Shown here: positions 51,801 to 60,800 of the stretch, in pieces
How positions within the stretch are numbered: the first letter of the stretch is position 1
Layout of the letters: each line of letters begins with the position of its first letter
Source of the DNA: Anisus vortex
Lineage: Eukaryota; Mollusca; Gastropoda; Planorbidae
Reading direction: 5' to 3'
Assembly: GCA_949126835.1 (NCBI GenBank)
Contig: OX421495.1
Coordinates: 32,297,320-32,361,319 of the forward strand
Length of the DNA: 64,000 nucleotides
The notes under the pieces: model-generated
Told to the model about the DNA's origin: nothing
Databases searched by the model: none
Seen by the model: only the letters and a program-made list of their open reading frames with translations
Program-made: the position numbers and the translations under genes

Positions 51801-54800
51801 TTATTTACAAAACATTTCTGTTTTGTACCCGTAGTTTATTAATTGACTGCTAAACACAATGGGTAAATTCAGTGGCTTAAAACCTTTAAACTGCAAGGGT
51901 AAATAAAAAAGGGAATTTAAATGTTTGGTACTGGTTACATGCTGTGCACACTGTGGGGGAAAGAACAGAAAAAGAGGAGGAGATGCTATGTACCATTTTC
52001 ACCAAACACAAAGCATGAGGTGTGAGGATGTTTGCAAAAGGAGCAGTATTATAGATCAAGTAGGCCTACTTGGTATTTAAAGTGTGTTGAGAAAAGAAAA
52101 AAAATGGAATAAAAAAAAATTCTAAATCAGTAAATTCCAAAACTTTTCCATGCCCTAATTATAAAAATGAAATTTTCCAAAACTTTTTGAAAATTCCATG
52201 ATCTGTACAAACCCTGCAAATACAAAATCCCTTAATGTACATGCATCATTGACTAGCTTATTTGTACTGTGATGTTTCAAAACAAAAAAAAAAGAAGACA
52301 ATTACATCTTTCCTGCCCTTTCTTTCTCTCTAGCTTTCCCATCTATTATTTCTATTACTTGCCCTCTACTTATATTTTGGAAATTGCTCAATGAGTTTAT
52401 CTACCATATAATAGTTGTGATGTATGTACACATGGTTTATAAAATAAATTATTGAACTATTGTTGAAACTGGTGTAACAAAATGTTATATAATAAAACTT
52501 TTGAAGCATATTATTTGAATCCATAATTTTCCTTATATGAAATCAATAATAAAAAATCTATTCACACATGTTTTCAATAGAATAAAAACAATGAATTTAA
52601 CCACTAGAACTTGGCCCTAATAAGAGGCACATTCACAAAACAGATCTTTTCTATAGACCAACACCAATGAATTTAGCATCAAGCACTTTGCTGCAAAGAT
52701 GGCCAAAGATAAAATCTATACACAATACTGCTATGAAATAGACTAAATAATTTAACCCTATAGATAAGCAATTTTAGTCTGCAACCTGTGACCACAGCTT
52801 GGAGTAATCTACCCCTACCTCCTCCCTACCCCATTCCACCTTCACACAATACATCCATGCAACCACCCTCCCCACATAAACAACACATGTCACATACTGT
52901 TTTGGTTTAGTGTCCTACCCCCACAACAACTCCACCCCTCCCATACCACTGAGTGTTCTGAAATCAATCAGATTTTAACAACATGTCCTATGGGCCACGC
53001 ACATAGATTGATACAGAATTATACATGCTTTATTCACAGTGATGGAGGCTACAGGAGACAATGAGCACATAGATTGATACAGAATTATACATGCTTTATT
53101 CACAGTGATGGAGGCTACAGGAGACAATGAGGTCCAAAAGAAATGAACTAAATACTCAACTTAGCACTTTCTTTCTATAAATGTATTGGGTAATCTTTCT
53201 GTTTATTTTCAATTCCCATGTTTACAGAGCTTTTATTTATTTTATAAATGCATATTAACTATAGTCTAATTTAAAATTGCTTATTTTTAGCACATCCTTA
53301 TTGAGTCACATATGGGAGCATTAATTGAAGTCCCACTGGGTGGATGCATTATTGTATACTGTAGGGAATAGATTTATTACTGACTAAAAGGATCAAACAT
53401 GACATAGTTTAACTGTTGTATGTATGTTTTATAAATATGAATACTACTTCTACAGAAATAACACCAGAAAGTCATGATTTGGTAACATGGCAGACTTGTT
53501 ATAATACCTAAATACTTATGGCATAACATTTTTAAACATATTTAATAGTATAATCTGTTATATGATGTTTTGATCTTCCAATTTTATGTTTAAATTGTAT
53601 GTATCATACCTGTATATAAAATCTAATAATAAAAACTTAAGTTAGTTACTCTTCATAAACCAAGTGAAATATTCCCAAATAGTAGATTTGTAAACTTATA
53701 TTGACCAACATCAATATTTGTAGAATTCTGACATAACATGTTCCCAAGACAGGCAAAGAGCTACCATTTGATTACGGTTAAAATAGATGCCTGTAGATAC
53801 TCAACCAAATAGTCAACTGCTAAAAGTTATTAGGAAAAAGAAACAAAATTTAGTTTGCACTGGTCTCACCTTAAAAATACTTTCCCTGTGTTTTCTATCC
53901 ACCTCACATAGAACTCCAGCTGACAGCAAGTGGGTACAGAACTGAGCAACAAGAAGTCTGAAGTCATGCCTGGTGAGTATGACATGCAGATGATGGGACT
54001 CTGTAAACTCGGAGCTCAGCCAATCCACCAGTGCCTCACCTGACAGGGAATTGAGCAGGAAAAATTGAAGAAATTATGCACAAACTCAAAAAGGGAAAGG
54101 TTTGAACTTGGGTCAACAGGTTAGACAAGAATTATTATATACGTTTTATAAAACAGACAATAAAGTGAAATCCTTACCAAAAATGCCAATGAAATAAAAA
54201 TATCCAGTATGGACAGATATCCTATACATTACAGACGCTACATCTATAAAAAAGATTATTGCATCCTACATTCATCCGTGGTCCGAGTATAGTCTTGCAT
54301 TTTTAATAATGTTTTAAATAATGTTAAGCTACTGGTTTTCCTGGTTTGTTCAGGCAACCCATTCCATGCCCGAATGTCACTCGAGAAGAAAGAGTATTTC
54401 TAAATAGAGTTTAATGTATTATTTTAAAATGACAGCATTGACAGGAAAAAATCTGAAAGATCAATACAACTTGACATTAGTAGGGAAAAGTAAAGGCTGA
54501 TGAACATTCTCTGTCAAAGTCTTCATTATTAGAACTCACTTTAGTCTATTTACCTGACTACACAGTGTTTTATGCACTTAGCTATTCAGTCAGATGTTCA
54601 ACAATTTCAGGTATAGATAACTTAGGAAACTATAAAACCATAAATACTGAGTTATCTCCCTTGTCACTTTTGTGAGGATAAATACTAGATTGCATATGGT
54701 ACTTTTTATCCAATTGAAACAAGCTTTTCACTAAATTTTAGAATAAGAGTGAAAATCAACAGTTACTAAGAAAGCTCAAAATCATATGAATGAACACATC

Positions 54801-57800
54801 AGGAATTTCTCTTCTTTTTTATTTCTTCAGAAGTTGGATGGGCTTCATGATGCAATGGTTACAAGTGAAAAAAGGGGGGTGTCATGTAATGTGCTATGGT
54901 TCATGGGTGCTCAAATGACCAAAACATATCTAAATGTCACAGAAGCTTCATGTAGATATTTTTAAAATATTTTTTTTTAATTTATCAAGGTTTTTAAAGC
55001 ATGTTTCAATTAGCATAGCTGCCAACTTTCCTGATGGGAAAAACTGGATTTTTTCTCGAAACGCCAAATCGACGTCGCGAAGCGCCTAGAACGCTAGGGG
55101 TTCCCGGGGGCATGCTCCCCCGAAATTTTTTTTGGAGCTGGATTTAAAATGGTGCTATCTGGTGCATTTTAAAGGTCAAATTCAATTATTTTTCAGACCA
55201 CAGAAAATAAATCTTTAATCAGATTTTGTTTAAAGATATTGGTCTGTACCAGTTTAGTTAAATATAAATTTACCTTCATAAACACACATTTGAAAACTAT
55301 AATTAAAAAGAAATTAATTAATTAAGATTTTTTTACAACTCAACCAATCCCAGCCTATGCCATACATATTTAAAGTCACTGAACAATATTTCAATATATA
55401 TAATGATGAAGAGGATTCTACTAGGTTGAGAAGACATATGCAAAAGTCACTGAACAATATTTCAATATATATAATGATGAAGAGGATTCTACTAGGTTGA
55501 GAAGACATATGCAAAAGTCACTGAACAATATTTCAATATATATAATGATGAAGAGGATTCTACTAGGTTGAGAAGACATATGCAAAAGTCACTGAACAAT
55601 ATTTCAATATATATAATGATGAAGAGGATTCTACTAGGTTGAGAAGACATATGCAAAAGTCACTGAACAATATTTCAATATATATAATGATGAAGAGGAT
55701 TCTACTAGGTTGAGAAGACATATGCAAAAGTCACTGAACAATATTTCAATATATATAATGATGAAGAGGATTCTACTAGGTTGAGAAGACATATGCAAAA
55801 GTCACTGAACAATATTTCAATATATATAATGATGAAGAGGATTCTACTAGGTTGAGAAGACATATGCAAAAGTCACTGAACAATATTTCAATATATATAA
55901 TGATGAAGAGGTTTCTACTAGGTTGAGAAGACATATGCAAAAGTCACTGAACAATATTTCAATATATATAATGATGAAGAGGATTCTACTAGGTTGAGAA
56001 GACATATGCAAAAGTCACTGAACAATATTTCAATATATATAATGATGAAGAGGATTCTACTAGGTTGAGAAGACATATGCAAAAGTCACTGAACAATATT
56101 TCAATATATATAATGATGAAGAGGATTCTACTAGGTTGAGAAGACATATGCAAAAGTCACTGAACAATATTTCAATATATACAATGATGAAGAGGATTCT
56201 ACTAGGTTGAGAAGACATATGCAAAAGTCACTGAACAATATTTCAATATATATAATGATGAAGAGGATTCTACTAGGTTGAGAAGACATATGCAAAAGTC
56301 ACTGAACAATATTTCAATATATATAATGATGAAGAGGATTCTACTAGGTTGAGAAGACATATGCAAAAGTCACTGAACAATATTTCAATATATATAATGA
56401 TGAAGAGGATTCTACTAGGTTGAGAAGACATATGCAAAAGTCACTGAACAATATTTCAATATATATAATGATGAAGAGGATTCTACTAGGTTGAGAAGAC
56501 ATATGCAAAAGTCACTGAACAATATTTCAATATATATAATGATGAAGAGGATTCTACTAGGTTGAGAAGACATATGCAAAAGTCACTGAACAATATTTCA
56601 ATATATATAATGATGAAGAGGATTCTACTAGGTTGAGAAGACATATGCAAAAGTCACTGAACAATATTTCAATATATACAATGATGAAGAGGATTCTACT
56701 AGGTTGAGAAGACATATGCAAAAGTCACTGAACAATATTTCAATATATATAATGATGAAGAGGATTCTACTAGGTTGAGAAGACATATGCAAAAGTCACT
56801 GAACAATATTTCAATATATATAATGATGAAGAGGATTCTACTAGGTTGAGAAGACATATGCAAAAGTCACTGAACAATATTTCAATATATATAATGATGA
56901 AGAGGATTCTACTAGGTTGAGAAGACATATGCAAAAGTCACTGAACAATATTTCAATATATATAATGATGAAGAGGATTCTACTAGGTTGAGAAGACATA
57001 TGCAAAAGTCACTGAACAATATTTCAATATATATAATGATGAAGAGGATTCTACTAGGTTGAGAAGACATATGCAAAAGTCACTGAACAATATTTCAATA
57101 TATATAATGATGAAGAGGATTCTACTAGGTTGAGAAGACATATGCAAAAGTCACTGAACAATATTTCAATATATATAATGATGAAGAGGATTCTACTAGG
57201 TTGAGAAGACATATGCAAAAGTCACTGAACAATATTTCAATATATATAATGATGAAGAGGATTCTACTAGGTTGAGAAGACATATGCAAAAGTCACTGAA
57301 CAATATTTCAATATATATAATGATGAAGAGGATTCTACTAGGTTGAGAAGACATATGCAAAAGTCACTGAACAATATTTCAATATATACAATGATGAAGA
57401 GGATTCTACTAGGTTGAGAAGACATATGCAAAAGTCACTGAACAATATTTCAATATATATAATGATGAAGAGGATTCTACTAGGTTGAGAAGACATATGC
57501 AAAAGTCACTGAACAATATTTCAATATATACAATGATGAAGAGGATTCTACTAGGTTGAGAAGACATATGCAAAAGTCACTGAACAATATTTCAATATAT
57601 ATAATGATGAAGAGGATTCTACTAGGTTGAGAAGACATATGCAAAAGTCACTGAACAATATTTCAATATATATAATGATGAAGAGGATTCTACTAGGTTG
57701 AGAAGACATATGCAAAAGTCACTGAACAATATTTCAATATATATAATGATGAAGAGGATTCTACTAGGTTGAGAAGACATATGCAAAAGTCACTGAACAA

Positions 57801-60800
57801 TATTTCAATATATACAATGATGAAGAGGATTCTACTAGGTTGAGAAGACATATGCAAAAGTCACTGAACAATATTTCAATATATATAATGATGAAGAGGA
57901 TTCTACTAGGTTGAGAAGACATATGCAAAAGTCACTGAACAATATTTCAATATATATAATGATGAAGAGGATTCTACTAGGTTGAGAAGACATATGCAAA
58001 AGTCACTGAACAATATTTCAATATATATAATGATGAAGAGGATTCTACTAGGTTGAGAAGACATATGCAAAAGTCACTGAACAATATTTCAATATATATA
58101 ATGATGAAGAGGATTCTACTAGGTTGAGAAGACATATGCAAAAGTCACTGAACAATATTTCAATATATACAATGATGAAGAGGATTCTACTAGGTTGAGA
58201 AGACATATGCAAAAGTCACTGAACAATATTTCAATATATATAATGATGAAGAGGATTCTACTAGGTTGAGAAGACATATGCAAAAGTCACTGAACAATAT
58301 TTCAATATATACAATGATGAAGAGGATTCTACTAGGTTGAGAAGACATATGCAAAAGTCACTGAACAATATTTCAATATATACAATGATGAAGAGGATTC
58401 TACTAGGTTGAGAAGACATATGCAAAAGTCACTGAACAATATTTCAATATATACAATGATGAAGAGGATTCTACTAGGTTGAGAAGACATATGCAAAAGT
58501 CACTGAACAATATTTCAATATATACAATGATGAAGAGGATTCTACTAGGTTGAGAAGACATATGCAAAAGTCACTGAACATTATTTCAATATATATAATG
58601 AAGAAGAGGATTCTGCTTTTATTTTGTTTTCTTTTATGATATATTTTTACGTTAGATATATTAAACAGTAGGCCTAACTGTGACATTGCTCCAATAGATT
58701 AAATATTTAGCGGGACGATAAAAAACTCATTTTTAATGGAGGAAAAAAGACAGTTTTAATCTTTCCATTAAAAAAACAATAACCTGTCATATTATATTGT
58801 TAGGCCTAGCGCCTAATAGCCTACACGGAGTGTTGAAACGGTCGCCGAGTCGGGAAATACCAATTACCGATATGACAATAAAAATCTAGGTGGCTGGAAA
58901 ATTTAGGTAGCCTACATTTTTTTCCGTCCATTTTTGTGAGTTTAAAAAAAGAAAACGAAAATATCCGACCACATAGCGTGACACATTTCATTAAACTAAG
59001 CTTATAGGCTAATACTGTAAGCCTATCTAGGTATGGTTTACAGTAGGCCTTCTAGGTCTAAGTAAACATTAAGTCTATTTATAGGCCTAGCAGATCCGAT
59101 TCTTACCGAACCGGGTTTCGTACCGCGATTTCGGAACCGCAATTTTTTTGGTTAATCCACGAATCCGGAATCAAAGTAAATTAAATCTCGCGAATCCAGA
59201 GCTGAAAAATATTTAGCCTCGCGAATCCGGATAATCCGGAAAAGTGGCACCCATGGGCCTATTAAGAAATGTGATTAGTTAGAAACTCAATTTTCCGGGA
59301 TTTCCTGGTGAGGATATAAAAAACGGGAGAATCCCTAAATAAACGGGAGGGTTGGCAGCTATGAATTAGGGATGTTAAACAATGATCAGATAGATATTCA
59401 AGTGCTAGTTTATAAAGCAATAAGAATTTCTGAAACTCATCTTTGGTTTTACAAGACCACAATCTTTTACCTCAAGATGCCAACAATTTTATTGCTTTTG
59501 AAGAAAAGATTTTCAAAGAAGAATTAAATACCCTGAAAAAACTAATTAGACTATTGTTTTCTACATAATGGTCGTTGGTTTTGATAAAGTTTTTGCTTTA
59601 CCAATTATGACATCTCAGGTGGGTGGGCAGTGGATGTGTGGGATGGTGGGGGGTAGTTTCTTCAATCTGCAATTTAGATGTGAAGGATGAAATGCAGTAT
59701 AAGATTGATTTTTACAAACAGCGACTTTAAAAAAAAATATTAATGCATGTTAGTTTGAATGCGAATATGAGAAAGATGGACATGCACAGTGCACTTACCA
59801 TCAAAGCTGTCACATTTTCTCCTATCCAGCTCAGCTGGCAGATACAAGGGCCGCTTCACAGCCTCGTCAAAACTCAAAGATTGCACAAAACTGTCTCGGT
59901 TTATTGGCCTCCGTCGAGCACCGCCAGCCAAAATCAACTTGGGTGTGTCTTCTAGCAGATCAGATTCCAAGGACTAGAGAAAAATGAGGATGTCAGAGAA
60001 TCAATTCAAATGTTTCAATTGGTGTAAGTACAAGATAGATGTGTTTGTTGGTAAAGAAAAAACACAAAAACACACATTTTAGTACTTTACAAATGGAAAA
60101 ACACAAAAACACACATTTTAGTACTTTACAAATGGAAACACACAAAAACACACATTTTAGTACTTTACAAATGGAAACACAAAAACACACATTTTAGTAC
60201 TTTACAAATTGAAACACACAAAAACACACATTTTAGTACTTTACAAATGGAAACACACAAAAACACACATTTTAGTACTTTACAAATAAAAACACACAAA
60301 AACACACATTTTAGTACTTTACACATGGAAACACAAAAACACACATTTTAGTACTTTACAAATTGAAACACACAAAAACACACATTTTAGTACTTTACAA
60401 ATGGAAACACACAAAAACACACATTTTAGTACTTTACAAATAAAAACACACAAAAACAGACATTTTAGTACTTAACAAATGGAAACACACAAAAACACAC
60501 ATTTTAGTACTTTACAAATTGAAACACACAAAAACACACATTTTAGTACTTAACAAATGGAAACACACAAAAACATACATTTTAGTACTTTACAAATTGA
60601 AACACACAAAAACACACATTTTAGTACTTTACAAATGGAAACACACAAAAACACACATTTTAGTACTACTTTACAAATGGAAACACACAAAAATACACAT
60701 TTTAGTACTTTACAAATGGAAACACACAAAAACACACATTTTAGTAGTATACAAATGGAAACACACAAAAACACACATTTTAGTACTTTACAAATGGAAA

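Larger units (their letters stand above)
48259..53869. other. Formin intron 4
   Basis: Left to right it holds a SINE (48665-48990), a 25-bp array, a 37-bp array, a CAGGGTT-ended element (51039-52216) and a 66-bp duplication. Pieces between have no recognised content. Confidence 0.6.
55014..59363. mobile_element. hAT-like element carrying a 71-bp satellite, 6-bp target duplication
   Basis: Ends CATAGCTGCCAAC (55014-55026) and GTTGGCAGCTATG (59351-59363) form a perfect 13-bp TIR. AATTAG flanks both sides (55008-55013; 59364-59369). The first 215 bp and last 75 bp match the MITE at 41612-41921. Between them are the 71-bp array and a copy of the right part of the 14670-16461 element. No transposase seen. 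Confidence 0.88.
54040..59798. other. Formin intron 3
   Basis: It contains an inverted LINE fragment and a 4.35-kb hAT-like element with the 71-bp satellite. The remainder is unremarkable. Confidence 0.7.
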
